This document shows, piece after piece, positions 35,297 to 44,399 of a stretch of 64,000 nt of DNA. Position 1 is the first letter of the stretch; every line of letters begins with the position of its first letter. The notes beneath the pieces are model-generated. The model ran no database searches and had not been told where the DNA came from. It saw only the letters and a list, made by a program, of their open reading frames with translations. This DNA is from Micromonospora sp. WMMD812 (GTDB taxonomy: Bacteria > Actinomycetota > Actinomycetes > Mycobacteriales > Micromonosporaceae), in NCBI RefSeq assembly GCF_027497215.1, contig NZ_CP114904.1:1550001-1614000 (forward strand). Direction: 5' to 3'. The position numbers and the translations under genes were made by a program.

Positions 35297-35668
35297 TCCG
35301 ACCGGCATAGACATCGAAGTACCAGCCGGGGCCTCCCCAAGCGTCGAATTCGTCGCCTCGTGGCTCATTTCAGCGGCGGCGCACCTCCTGCTTCCGGGTC
35401 GGGCAGGGCCAGGGCAGGTCGCAGCCTCCGCAGCTCCAGTGGCGGTGCGCAAGCGCCACTATGCGTCCGTCGGCCTTCTGCATCGGTCGATCGACACGTC
35501 TGCTGTTTCTCGCTACCCCGATCCCAGCCAGACCCACTCGACACCGGCAGCCCCGGCAGCACACGCCGCAAGGCGTCGCCGGCGACTCGCCGCACCGTCG
35601 TGACGGAGAGGGGGAAGGCCGGCTGTATGCCGACCTTCCCCGACCCGCTGTCTGCGCGGCCTCGTTGG
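35297..35668. other. intergenic region with one terminator
   Basis: No gene is supported here. A stem-loop at 35611-35641 belongs to the minus-strand gene that ends at 35669. Confidence 0.4.
35611..35641 (-). terminator. stem-loop after the DUF4394 gene
   Basis: GGGGAAGGCCGGC (35611-35623) pairs with 35629-35641 with one mismatch around a five-base loop. It lies 28 bases after the stop on the minus strand. Confidence 0.6.
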
Positions 35669-36745
35669 TCAGTGCTGGTCGAGGGGCAGCGCGAGGTCGA
35701 CGACCTTGAAGTCCCGGAAAGAGCCCTGCTTGTCGGCCTCGCCGGTCAGAAGGTCAATCTTGTACACGTTGCTGCGGGAGCCGACCTGCAGGACGGCGAA
35801 ACCCTTGTTGTCCACGGTCCGGTCGTCGCGGATCTTGCTGTAGATGTCGAAGCCGGCCTGGATACCGGCGTCGACGCCCAGCGCGCCGACGGCCGCCAAC
35901 AGCCCGGCGTTGGCAGGGGACTGCACCACGACCTGGTCGAGGTTGGTGTTGATGTCGAACAGGGTGGTGGCGGTGGCCGGGTCGAGGTCGTTGTTGGTGT
36001 AGGCGGCCGCGGTGACCCCGGTGGTCGCGGTCGTCGCCGGCGGCGTGGTCAGCATGGTGTCCGTCGCCGTCATGCCCGCCGCAGGTGCGCCGGCCGGATC
36101 GTCGATGTTGTGGCGCAGGTTCTGGCCGGTGTCGCTGATGACGCGCAGCCGGTTCGCTGCGGGGTTGAAGTCGACGCCGAAGAATTTCCCGTCGAGGTCG
36201 ACGGTGAGTTGGCTGACCTTCTTCGCGGAGGCGTCACGGGTGGACAGGATGTAGATGCCGCCCTGGTCGCCGACGCCGTACAGCTTGTCGTTCTGCACCC
36301 GGAAGTCGATACCGACGAGCTTCTTGTCGTCGGCCCGCTTGCCGTCCCCGCCGCCCTTCCCGCCGTCCTTCTTGTCGTCCTTGGAATCGTCCCGGTCGTC
36401 CTTCCCGTGGTCCTTCGGGTCGTCCTCCCGGTCGTCGTCGAGCCGCACCTTGCCGATCTTGCAGGCGTCGCGGGGGTTGTCGACGTCGAACTTGATCAGC
36501 TTCTGGTCGTCGGTCAGCCCGACGGCCTTGAGCCCGTCTCGCCCCCCATCCCAGTCGCGGGAGGAACGGTCGCACGACTTCTCCCAGTGCCAGTCGTGGT
36601 GCGAGTCGTCCCGGGATGACTCGCGGTGCGAGTCGTCCCGCGACCCATCGGCCGCCGCGGTCGAGACGAGCGAGCCGGACATGCCGGCGCTAAGAGCGAC
36701 GGACAGACCAGCCAGCAGTAGCCCCCTGTGGAGCGGATACTTCAT
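35669..36745 (-). CDS. secreted DUF4394 protein with Asp/Lys-rich insert
   Basis: The ATG at 36745 follows AGGAAGG and begins a signal peptide (MKYPLHRGLLLAGLSVALSA, cleavage probably near residue 32). The mature part has DUF4394 features (GLTDDQKLIKFDVDNP, GVDFNPAANRLRVISDTGQN, YTNNDLDPATATTLFDIN). Two segments are unusual: Asp/Ser/His-rich repeats at residues 34-68, and an Asp/Lys/Gly-rich stretch at 103-142 that interrupts the domain. The latter could bind cations such as calcium or act as a flexible linker. The product has 358 residues, and its role outside the cell is unknown. Confidence 0.82.
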   Translation of the reverse strand: MKYPLHRGLLLAGLSVALSAGMSGSLVSTAAADGSRDDSHRESSRDDSHHDWHWEKSCDRSSRDWDGGRDGLKAVGLTDDQKLIKFDVDNPRDACKIGKVRLDDDREDDPKDHGKDDRDDSKDDKKDGGKGGGDGKRADDKKLVGIDFRVQNDKLYGVGDQGGIYILSTRDASAKKVSQLTVDLDGKFFGVDFNPAANRLRVISDTGQNLRHNIDDPAGAPAAGMTATDTMLTTPPATTATTGVTAAAYTNNDLDPATATTLFDINTNLDQVVVQSPANAGLLAAVGALGVDAGIQAGFDIYSKIRDDRTVDNKGFAVLQVGSRSNVYKIDLLTGEADKQGSFRDFKVVDLALPLDQH

Positions 36746-37439
36746 TTGGCGCACCTTCCTGTCACGGATCAACCGGTAGCCCACTTGACGGGCATGGGGA
36801 CATGAAAACAACTCGCATCCGTCGAGAAGGTGGCAGCGGCGCTGTTGCCCCCAACCGGGTGGGATTGCGCCGAACGGCGGAAATCCGCCTCGACTCGTGG
36901 CAGCGATGTGCAGAGTTCGCATACGTGTGGCTAAAGGCCACTGGCAAGGTCACGCTCAAGCCGGCGCACAAGAGCCAGGGCAGGTACGCGACGACGAGGC
37001 CGGAGGGCCACGACGAGACAGACCGGCCGAGTACGGTTCCGACGACGAGTGCGGGGACTACGGTCAAGGATCGCTGGGAGCACGGGCGGGACTTCGTCTA
37101 CCACGGCTCCATTGCGCGCTCGACACGTTCCTGAACGGGCGGCGGCGGGATTGTCGCGAAGATCCTCAATGCCTCTGAAGCCAAGCCTTGATCAACGGGA
37201 CCGGAGCAGCACCCCAGCTCGGAGGTGGAAGGAGTGCCGGCGTTCCATCGCGGGCAGCTAGGCGCAGCCGGGGTCAACTGCCTTCGGGACGGAGTCGAGC
37301 GCCGGGGGGACGAGGTCCTTGACTCCGAGGTGCTCCCCGGCGAGGAAGTGAAAGCCGCGTTCTCGGCTGGATCGATGCCCGATTCACTCGGCAAGCGCAG
37401 GGTGGCCTTATCGCGAAAGAGGAGTTCACCGCGACCGCC
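36746..37439. other. stretch without a supported gene
   Basis: No intact gene is visible. The part after about 37100 may contain decayed coding sequence on the minus strand belonging to the FAD oxidoreductase remnant, but frames are broken and homology is not clear. Confidence 0.35.
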
Positions 37440-37755
37440 GCCCGCGCCGCGCAGGGCCCAAAACAAGTCCGGTTGCCGGTCGTGGTGGCAGTCCACGACG
37501 GTTCCGTCAGGGAGTACGACCTGTGCGCCGACGAGGTGATCGCAGGTCAGGCCGTGCTTGCGACCGAGCAGGTCGGTCCCGCCGCCAAGGGGGGCCGGCG
37601 ATGCCGACGGTGGGACCGCACCCGGCGGGCAGGGTCGCGCCGCGGGCATGCAGCGCTGCGAATACGTGTCGCGGGCGGGCACCGGTGCCGACGTCCATCG
37701 CAAGGGCAGGCGCGAGTCGGAAGCTATGCGCAGTGTGACGACGAGTCCTGAACAA
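37440..37755 (-). pseudogene. N-terminal remnant of an FAD-linked (BBE-type) oxidoreductase
   Basis: Two frames carry parts of the FAD-binding domain of a berberine-bridge-type oxidase: HSFRLAPALAMDVGTGARPR and LHARGATLPAGCGPTVGIAG in one, and LGGGTDLLGRKHGLTCDHLV and QPDLFWALRGAGGG in the other. The remainder of the enzyme is missing. It is divergent from the intact LysR gene at 37834, so it was probably that regulator's target. Confidence 0.75.
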
Positions 37756-37833
37756 ACGTGCAGGCGCAGACTTGCGGTGGCGGCTTGCTACGGGTGGCGA
37801 GGAATAGTGCGGTTTGCGTGGTCTGATAGGGCG

Positions 37834-38766
37834 GTGGAACTACGGGAGATGCGGGCGTTCGTCGTGGTCGTCGAGGAAGGGAGTCTCTCCGCCGCTGCCC
37901 GTCGGCTGCACGTGACGCAGCCCGCGCTGTCCCAGACGATCAACGCCCTCGAACGGCAGCTCGGTTTGCGGCTCCTGGTCCGCAGCAGCACCGGCGTGCG
38001 GGCCACCGAGGCGGGCATGACCCTCCTGGCCGAGGCGCGGGCGGTTCTCGCGCGGTACGACCAAGCAGTGGCCGTCGTCAACCGGCATGCCTCGACGGGC
38101 GGCGGTATGCTGCGGCTCGGGATCCCGCTGGAGCTCCCGGCCGACCTGCTGACCCGGCCGCTCGCCGACCTCGCCGAGGCCCATCCAGAGACCCGGGTGC
38201 AGGTCCGGCACATGCCCACTGCGGCGCAGTTCGAGGCGCTGCACGCCGGAGATCTCGACGTCGGGCTGGTTCGGGAACACCCGATCGGCACGGACCTGGA
38301 CGCCTTCCTGGTGGTGGAGGAACGGCTGGGCGTGCTGCTGGCAACGGAACGGGCCGCAGCGCTCGCCGGGCCGGACGGAATCCGGCTGGACGACCTCGCC
38401 GGGCTGAACTGGGTCGGATTCCCCCGGTCGGGCAGCCCCGCCTGGTACGACGAGCTGACCGCGATCCTGCGCAGCCACGGGCTGGATCTCGGACCCCCCG
38501 CACCCGAAGGGCAGGCGCTGATTCCCGAGGTGAAGCTGGCGGCGGTGACCGCCGGCGGAGCGTTCGCGCTGGCGCCGCCCGGATGGTCGCCGCCACTGCC
38601 CGGCACGATCACCTGGTCGGCACTGGTCGGGCACCCCCTGATCCGCCGCACGTGGGCGGTGTGGCCGGCCAGTTCCCGTCGGCGCGACCTCGGCCGGCTG
38701 GTCGCCGCCCTCGGGGCGCAGGGGACGGACCATCTCCCGGCGGCGGCCGAGGCCCGCCCATTATGA
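37834..38766 (+). CDS. LysR-family regulator
   Basis: The GTG at 37834 gives VELREMRAFVVVVEEGSLSA, a typical LysR beginning, and a product of 310 residues. The helix-turn-helix reads SAAARRLHVTQPALSQTINA. The C-terminal effector domain is complete. It probably controlled the divergent FAD oxidoreductase gene that is now a remnant, so it may have lost its target. Confidence 0.9.
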   Translation: MELREMRAFVVVVEEGSLSAAARRLHVTQPALSQTINALERQLGLRLLVRSSTGVRATEAGMTLLAEARAVLARYDQAVAVVNRHASTGGGMLRLGIPLELPADLLTRPLADLAEAHPETRVQVRHMPTAAQFEALHAGDLDVGLVREHPIGTDLDAFLVVEERLGVLLATERAAALAGPDGIRLDDLAGLNWVGFPRSGSPAWYDELTAILRSHGLDLGPPAPEGQALIPEVKLAAVTAGGAFALAPPGWSPPLPGTITWSALVGHPLIRRTWAVWPASSRRRDLGRLVAALGAQGTDHLPAAAEARPL

Positions 38767-38810
38767 CGGCCCGCCACGGACTTGTTTCCCGCCGCTCGGC
38801 ACGTGCTGGT

Positions 38811-38970
38811 GACGGTGTAGGCCGAGACTGACGCGACGATCGACGCGGTTGATCTTGACCGTTATCTGTTCAAGCCATGGCACCCGCCGGCGGAGAGGCT
38901 GCATCCGATGCTGGACTCGCTGCTGGAGGCGTGGCCGGCCAGCGCGGCAACCGCCACTGACCAGAGCTAG
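38811..38970 (+). pseudogene. fragment of a thioredoxin-reductase-like fusion protein
   Basis: One frame reads AVDLDRYLFKPWHPPAERLH followed by PMLDSLLEAW. This closely resembles the end of the receiver-like segment of actinobacterial proteins that fuse a response regulator to a thioredoxin-disulfide reductase. The FAD-dependent part is absent. Only about 50 codons remain. Confidence 0.6.
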
Positions 38971-39812
38971 CAGCCACGGTTGGCAACCTGAACTGCACCC
39001 GGGGCGTTTCGTCTGCGGTTCCACCGGACTCGTAAGGCCGTTGCCGACATCCTCATGGCCACGGGCCGCGAATCACAACGGATCAAACCGAACGGTCCGG
39101 CCCTACCGCAGGTTGAAATGTCGGATCAGAGCCGTCAGTACATCGACGAGAGTATGCCTGCGGGCCGATGGACGAGATCTCTGCCGTCGACCTCACCGCA
39201 CCCGACGAAAGGTGTGCCCACTACGGGCGACCCAACGGCGCGCGTGGTCGAGCAAATCTTCCGCGCGGTGATCGACGCCACTGACGGTCGGTTTCTGCCA
39301 AGCCCCATTTACGCCCATGAAATTTCGATCGCTGCGGCAACCGCGGCCGTAGGACGGTGCGCCGATAAACGGCCCGGCCAAATCGCGCCGGACCATACTA
39401 GCTGAAGACGCTCTGTCGCGCGATTCGAGCGAGTTATAGCTGCCATAACGATGGAGCTTGCAGGCGAGAAGTCAAGTTTGTAGCGTCGTACGTCCGACCG
39501 GGTCGTCGAGTCATCTACGCGATGACGCTCGGGCCGGATCGCCCAATCGCGATCATGCGAGCCGGGAAAATCAACCGAACATCGGGGGTGCACCCGCGGG
39601 CCCGACGGTCATGGTCGGCCGCATCCTCCCGCCCGAACCCGTCAGCTAGTCCGGTAGGGCGACATCGGAAGGAGAAACGCATTTGTTCTGCTCTCCGGCT
39701 GGTCGACGCATAAATCTCCCACCCCGCCGTGCCATCCGGGGTGGCGTAAGGCCGTTTCGTCAACTGTTCTGGCCCATTACGTCCGATAATTGAGGCTATT
39801 CGAGGGATCATC
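38971..39812. other. 842-bp stretch without a supported gene, lower GC
   Basis: Short frames exist but none looks like a protein. Base composition from about 39260 to 39560 is less GC-rich than its surroundings. A small inverted repeat GTTAT...ATAAC lies at 39433-39449. The end must hold the promoter of the C39 peptidase-like gene. Confidence 0.4.
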
Positions 39813-40586
39813 GTGACTGAGGAACGTTCTCGCAATTTGTTTCGACGCGCCATGTTGCACCGCAGTCATAGAGTGGCGCCGCTGTTGGCCGTGCTGGTAA
39901 CCGCCGCCACGGCCGCGGTGGCCAGCGCTCCTGGGCATGAGCCCACCGCTCCCGGCGCGGCAGCCGCCGCCTCGGGTTCGCTGGTCATGGCCGATGTCGC
40001 GCCCGCCAAGGCCACGGCCACGGCCGGGTCCGATCCGGCCACGGCCACCGCTCAACCCGCGGCTCCGACGGTCCCGTCCGAGAAGATCCTGGACACCTCG
40101 TTCGAGTATCAGATCAACTTCTACTATTGCGGACCAGCCGCGGTGCACAACGCACTGACTGCCCTCAGCATCGACGTCAGCCAGGAGAAACTCGCCGCCG
40201 GGCTGGGCACCACGGTCCACGGCACCGATTCCGCCTTCGACACGACCCGCATGCTCAATGACGCGATCGGTGCCGAGATGTACCAGACGAAGGAGATCAC
40301 GGGTCAGGAAGCCACGCCCGCTCAGATGGACCAACTGCAGGCTGAGGTCGTACACGCGACCAGCAGCGGCCATGCCGTGGTGGCCAACGTCATCGGCGGC
40401 GCGACCGACGCCAGCGGGGTCTGGCACGACTTCGCGGGCGGCCACTACGTCACCCTCATCGGCTACAGCGACGATGGGCGCGCCGTGAAGGTCGCCGACG
40501 CCTCCGGCATGTATGGCTCCAACACCTACTGGATGAGCACGATCGACATGGCCAACTGGATCGCCACCCGCGGCTACTCCGCCTGA
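39813..40586 (+). CDS. secreted C39-like cysteine peptidase
   Basis: The 257-residue product has an N-terminal signal segment (about residues 20-40) and an Ala/Pro/Thr-rich linker to residue 90. A papain-fold C39-type domain follows. The probable catalytic residues are Cys106 in INFYYCGPAA, His211 in GGHYVTLIGY and Asp229 in VADAS. Unlike bacteriocin-processing C39 domains it is not fused to an ABC transporter, so it may act outside the cell. The GTG start follows CGAGGGA. Confidence 0.85.
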   Translation: MTEERSRNLFRRAMLHRSHRVAPLLAVLVTAATAAVASAPGHEPTAPGAAAAASGSLVMADVAPAKATATAGSDPATATAQPAAPTVPSEKILDTSFEYQINFYYCGPAAVHNALTALSIDVSQEKLAAGLGTTVHGTDSAFDTTRMLNDAIGAEMYQTKEITGQEATPAQMDQLQAEVVHATSSGHAVVANVIGGATDASGVWHDFAGGHYVTLIGYSDDGRAVKVADASGMYGSNTYWMSTIDMANWIATRGYSA

Positions 40587-40588
40587 CC

Positions 40589-40631
40589 GCACGCCCCGCG
40601 CGCGGCCGAGAGTGCCGCTCGCGGGGCGTGC
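40589..40631 (+). terminator. stem-loop terminator after the C39 peptidase gene
   Basis: GCACGCCCCGCG (40589-40600) pairs perfectly with 40620-40631. The stem begins three bases after the stop codon. Confidence 0.7.
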
Positions 40632-40639
40632 CCGCTCCG

Positions 40640-40860
40640 TCTGGAGGGCTCCGACGTCCGGGTGGACGCAGATGGTGCCTGCGGTGAGGTCGAGGTCGCG
40701 GGCGAGGCCGACGAGTTCGCCCCAGCGCATGCCGGTGTAGGCGGCGGTGAGGATCATCACCCGCGGGCGACGATGGCGGCGACCTGCTCAGTGCTGGCGT
40801 GGGGGCGTTACGTGCGGATGCCCTTCTGGATTCGCAGCGCAATCGTGATCTTCAGGCTGG
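40640..40860 (-). pseudogene. fragment of a tyrosine recombinase (integrase)
   Basis: On the minus strand MILTAAYTGMRWGELVGLAR is the box I region of a phage-type integrase and contains the conserved RWGEL Arg. TICVHPDVGALQTE follows, then the match ends near 40640. Upstream codons (ALSRSPPSSPA frame) correspond to the preceding helix in a shifted frame. The His-x-x-Arg and Tyr boxes are missing. Confidence 0.75.
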
Positions 40861-40925
40861 TGACGATCACTTGCCGGCGAGGCTGCTCCCTCAGGGGGGT
40901 GTCAAACGAACGGCACCTCTCTGTG

Positions 40926-41120
40926 TCAACCCGTCGGCAACAGAGAGGTCTCCGTGTCCGTGATCATGGTGCGATAGACGACGTCGGCGAGGCGTCGTTT
41001 GAGGCAGCGCATGGCTTCTTTGTGGGTCTTCCCGGCCGCGCGTTTGCGCTGGTAGTAGTCCCTGCCCGGGCTCGGCCGCTGGGTTTGGGTGATTGCCATG
41101 ACGTGCAGGGCATAGTTCAG
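40926..41120 (-). pseudogene. C-terminal remnant of an IS110-family transposase
   Basis: The minus strand encodes LNYALHVMAITQTQRPSPGR, then YYQRKRAAGKTHKEAMRCLK and RRLADVVYRTMITD before a stop at 40926. This is the end of the transposase_20 domain of IS110 elements. It is fused in the DNA to the broken MocR gene at about 41119, so the element's end lies inside that gene. Confidence 0.8.
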
Positions 41121-41641
41121 CTGGCGATCGCCACGGCGTCCGGGTCGCAGCGCACCCCCCGGGTACGCGCGAGATAGCTGGCCAACTCCGCTCGCAGTAC
41201 GGGCAGGCCCGTCGGCTCGGGGTAGTCCAGCGTGCCGCGCGACGCCGTCGCCATGGCGCGGCGGACACTGGTCGCCCAGGCCGTTCGCGGGAACGAACCG
41301 AGATCAGGAATCCCCGGCCGCAACTCGATGACCGGCTCGGACGCCGTCGACGGCCGCGGTTGCCGCCGCGAGTCGGGCAGATCGTGGCGTACGTCCGCGA
41401 CCTGGGTGCCCGAGCCGGGCGCCGACACCAGCCACCCTTCCGCCACCAGTTGCGCGTACGCCTGCACCACCGTGCCGCGGGCCAGGCCCAGGTCGGTGGC
41501 GAGGCTCCGGCTCCCCGGCAGACGTGAGCCGGCCCGCAACCGGCCGGTCCGGATGCTGTCCCGTAACGCGTTCTCCAGCGAACGACTCGGGAAGCCCGCT
41601 CCCCGATCGAACTCCAGGTGCAGGTCAAGTGACTCCGCCAC
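41117..41641 (-). pseudogene. MocR/PdxR-type GntR regulator, truncated
   Basis: The first 174 codons encode a GntR winged helix (LENALRDSIRTGRLRAGSRL, RSLATDLGLARGTVVQAYAQ, GWLVSAPGSGTQV) and the start of an aminotransferase-like domain (LDYPEPTGLPVLRAELASYL). Then the frame runs into the IS110 remnant and stops. About 280 residues of the aminotransferase-like effector domain are lost, so it cannot sense its ligand normally. Confidence 0.82.
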
Positions 41642-41868
41642 CCGCCAACGATCTCATTCCTGAGGCAGCGGCGGCGTGTTCGGCAACGACACGGGCAGTT
41701 CGGTGCCGGCGGAACGCGCAGGCACCGTGACGGAAGGACGGCTACCTGGGGTACGCGTCAAGCGGCGGGACCCGCTCGGTTGATCGCGGGCCGCCGACGG
41801 TTGCCACTGGAACTGGGTCGCTCTCCGTCGAGGTGCGCGCCTACCTGGATACCCCGCGCGACCCGACT

Positions 41869-42171
41869 TCATCTGTGACGCATCGCGATCAGGTTGCCGG
41901 CGGGGTCGGCGAGCAGGACCTGTCGCCCGCCGGGGCCGGAGATCGCATCTCCGCGGACCGACACCCCGGCGCCACGGAGCCGATCGATCTCGGCGTCCAG
42001 ACTCTCCACGATCAGGTGGATGCGGTTGCGACCCGGTGTGGTCGCGTCGGCGGGGGTGGCGCGGGCACCGGAACTGGCGGGTCCGGACAGCAGCAGCCGC
42101 AGCGGTCCACGGACCACGTCGGCGAAGGCGGGGCCGGCGCTGGTGTTGAGCGTAAAGCCAAGGTCAGGCAC
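41869..42171 (-). CDS. VOC-family (glyoxalase-fold) protein, short N-terminus
   Basis: The 100-residue product has a VOC module: VRGPLRLLLSGPASSGARAT, then NRIHLIVESLDAEIDRLRGA and the closing GPGGRQVLLADPAGNLIAMR. The family usually has about 15-20 more residues before VPDLGFTLNT. Here they are missing because the gene abuts the AlkZ-like remnant at 42183. The GTG at 42171 could still start a shortened protein. The substrate is unknown, and it may be inactive. Confidence 0.65.
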   Translation of the reverse strand: MPDLGFTLNTSAGPAFADVVRGPLRLLLSGPASSGARATPADATTPGRNRIHLIVESLDAEIDRLRGAGVSVRGDAISGPGGRQVLLADPAGNLIAMRHR

Positions 42172-42182
42172 GGCGCCGTCAC

Positions 42183-42330
42183 ATACGCACGGCCACCGTA
42201 CCGATGGCCAGCTGCGGTCTGCCCTCCAGGATCTCCCCGATACGGTCTACCTGGTCGTCGAGATCCCGGCGTTCGGCGACGGTGAGCGTGGTCAACGGTT
42301 CGACCGTGACCGGCGGAACAGGAACCGAGC
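42183..42330 (-). pseudogene. second C-terminal remnant of an AlkZ-like winged-helix protein
   Basis: The minus strand encodes the family C-terminus (LTVEPLTTLTVAERRDLDD, then RIGEILEGRPQLAIGTVAVR) ending at a stop near 42183. It is nearly identical to the remnant at 1540-1641 over 102 bases. All upstream domains are missing. Confidence 0.65.
42209..42310. repeat. 102-bp repeat, copy 2 (pair at 1540-1641)
   Basis: Ungapped match to 1540-1641 with about six differences, in the same orientation, 40.7 kb apart. Confidence 0.85.
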
Positions 42331-42359
42331 ATTTCGCCACGGCGCCGGCGCAGCACCAC

Positions 42360-43064
42360 CTACTGCGGCGTGCCCAGCAGTTCCGCTTTGGCGCCGCGGC
42401 GGATCAGCCACAGGGTTGGCGGCCAAGCGGCAAAGAAGCCGATGATCAACCCGATCTGGACAATGAGCCAGAACACCGGACTACTAGGCTGCAGGGTCTC
42501 GTGGAAAACCATAAACTCCATCAGCGCCAGCCAACCTAACAGGGCGAACTCGAAGACGGACACGCTCAACAGGTCTCCCCTCAGAAATCTTCGCGTTGCG
42601 GCCCACGCTCTTCGACCACCCGTGTCAGCCTCAGTGGAGTAGCGGAATGCAACGCCTACCACCACTGCAGCTACGTAGTCGCCGATGAATTCTGGCCACA
42701 ATCTTTTGTCAAATATTTCGAAGCTCAAGCCGAAGACGAAGACGGTAGCAATGATGGCACCCAGAACGCAATGCGTCGCACAATGTAAGGTTTCGATTAT
42801 CCCGGCAGCATGTCGCGGCCTTCTGGGCGGGGTGCGGTGCCGCTTCAGCCAGCGGGGAGACTGGGGTCTACCCCACTGTCGGTAGGCCAGGACGGCTGCT
42901 GGGCCGAAGTAGAGGGCGGTTGCTGGCCAGACAATCTCCATGACCTTGACCGGCTGACGATATCGAAAAACAAGGTGATCAGCAACGATGACGACGGTGC
43001 TGGCAAAGCCCACAATGAGCACAGCCCACGAGAGCACCACGAGCCATGTTGGTTGCAGAACCAT
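42360..43064 (-). CDS. DUF4396 membrane protein
   Basis: The 234-residue protein has about six membrane helices and matches DUF4396, including the conserved ETLHCATHCVLGAIIATVFV segment with its CxxxxC pair, followed by EFIGDYVAAVVVGVAFRYS. The ATG directly adjoins an AAGGAG site, which is closer than usual, so a later start is possible. The family is often found near copper-related genes, but no function is established. Confidence 0.82.
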   Translation of the reverse strand: MVLQPTWLVVLSWAVLIVGFASTVVIVADHLVFRYRQPVKVMEIVWPATALYFGPAAVLAYRQWGRPQSPRWLKRHRTPPRRPRHAAGIIETLHCATHCVLGAIIATVFVFGLSFEIFDKRLWPEFIGDYVAAVVVGVAFRYSTEADTGGRRAWAATRRFLRGDLLSVSVFEFALLGWLALMEFMVFHETLQPSSPVFWLIVQIGLIIGFFAAWPPTLWLIRRGAKAELLGTPQ

Positions 43065-43085
43065 CTCCTTTTCACCCCAGGAAAC

Positions 43086-43313
43086 TCAATGCAATGCCGG
43101 TGAGGGGGATATGACAGGCTCCACCATCACGTGCGGAACGCCAGCGCCTGACCGGGTTACGAGGCGTCCCGTACCGTGCGGCGGCTCCAGGTCGCGGCCC
43201 GTACGCCACCAGAAACCTGCGACGATCATGACCACGAGTGCGAGCGCGGCGCCCACGCCAAGCCCAGCCAGCAGTGAGAATGACGTATTTCCTCTCTTCG
43301 GGTGTGCCCGAGC
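43086..43313 (-). pseudogene. possible remnant of a single-pass membrane protein
   Basis: A minus-strand frame without a usable start codon encodes one hydrophobic helix (GLGVGAALALVVMIVAGFWW) and a tail rich in Pro and Val up to a stop 22 bases before the DUF4396 start. It may be the end of a lost membrane protein gene. The evidence is hydrophobicity alone. Confidence 0.3.
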
Positions 43314-43374
43314 GGCTTAGCGTCGCGTCAGGAGGGAGCGCGAAGCCCAGTCGAACAGGGCCAGGCCTCCTGAG

Positions 43375-43860
43375 TCACAACGTCCGGGGGCGGTCAGCAG
43401 CGCAGGCCGCGCGCAGCGACTCGACAGCTGTCAGGAGAGCGGCACCGAGAAGCACTGTGTCTTTCAACAGGAATTGCCCCAGCTGAGAAAGGCTCAATAA
43501 CCCCTGCCCTTCCTGCCGAGCCTCGGGCGTCGTGGTCAGGAAGCTGAGCGTGGTGAGGAACATCCCGATCGCCCCGAAGCTACCGATCGCCGACGCTCTG
43601 GGCGCAAGCGGCTTCGCGGCAATCAGAGAGCCCAGGGTGATCTCCGTGACCCCGATGAGTCGGTTGAGCTTTTGTGCGCCCAGCTTCGCGCGGAGCCGCG
43701 AGAACAGCGGACTCGAGGTGACCAGGGGCTCGTCGTTCTCGACCTCGTACTGCTTGAACTTGAGCGCACCGATCCACAAGATGTTCGTCGCCAGCGCGCC
43801 GCGCAGGACCGAGAAGCCTACGGAGGCGAGGTCATCGGCGGCGGCGTGTCGTGTGCCCAT
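43375..43860 (-). CDS. DUF417 (YkgB-like) membrane protein
   Basis: The 161-residue protein resembles the DUF417/YkgB family: RGALATNILWIGALKFKQYE, then EPLVTSSPLFSRL, LNRLIGVTEITLGSLIAAKP and SFLTTTPEARQ. Four membrane helices are expected. In other bacteria such genes respond to reactive chlorine stress, but no linked regulator is seen here. Confidence 0.85.
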   Translation of the reverse strand: MGTRHAAADDLASVGFSVLRGALATNILWIGALKFKQYEVENDEPLVTSSPLFSRLRAKLGAQKLNRLIGVTEITLGSLIAAKPLAPRASAIGSFGAIGMFLTTLSFLTTTPEARQEGQGLLSLSQLGQFLLKDTVLLGAALLTAVESLRAACAADRPRTL

Positions 43861-44399
43861 CGCTCGCTCCTAATCGCTGTGTCGACGGTCGGCGCGCTGT
43901 GGACCATTACCCGCTAGGACCAACCACACGCACCGAGGGCGCGACGAAGGGCGGTTGTGGTCGACGTGGATCGCCGTTGGCGACTTCTCGTTTACAAGTT
44001 CTGGGCGCTTCGTCCCTGCCGGTCCGCGCCCGTCTGCCATCTCGGCGACGAAGCGTCGCCGACTCTGTCGGCGTTCAGCCCTTCCGGCCAGTCAGGGACG
44101 CGCGACATGCCCGTTGCCCGGATACTGCTCCGTCATGCGCTCCTGAAACGAAGGAGGAGCCTCAAGGCGAACACCTGCCTCGTCGTCCCGTCGAGGCGCG
44201 TTCCCCGCCGCCATGCCGCAGTTTGAGGAACTGATGACCGCCTCGGCGGCCGTTGGACCGGCGTCGCGGCGGCCGATCAACCTCTCCTACGCCACCGTCC
44301 AGGCGGGCCTGGCGGTAGCCACCGCCCACAAGCCGGATCCATGGACGTTCAGCAGACACGTGGCCGTGCGGCAATCCGCCGCGTACCGCGCGACGCATG
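43861..44399. other. 539-bp stretch without a supported gene
   Basis: I see no intact gene. Some of it may be the lost 5' part of the IS5-type element that follows, but no transposase homology is visible before about 44400. Confidence 0.4.

Noticed and set aside
39433..39449. GTTAT...ATAAC inverted repeat as an operator
   Set aside because: Arms are only five bases long and no regulator gene is adjacent.
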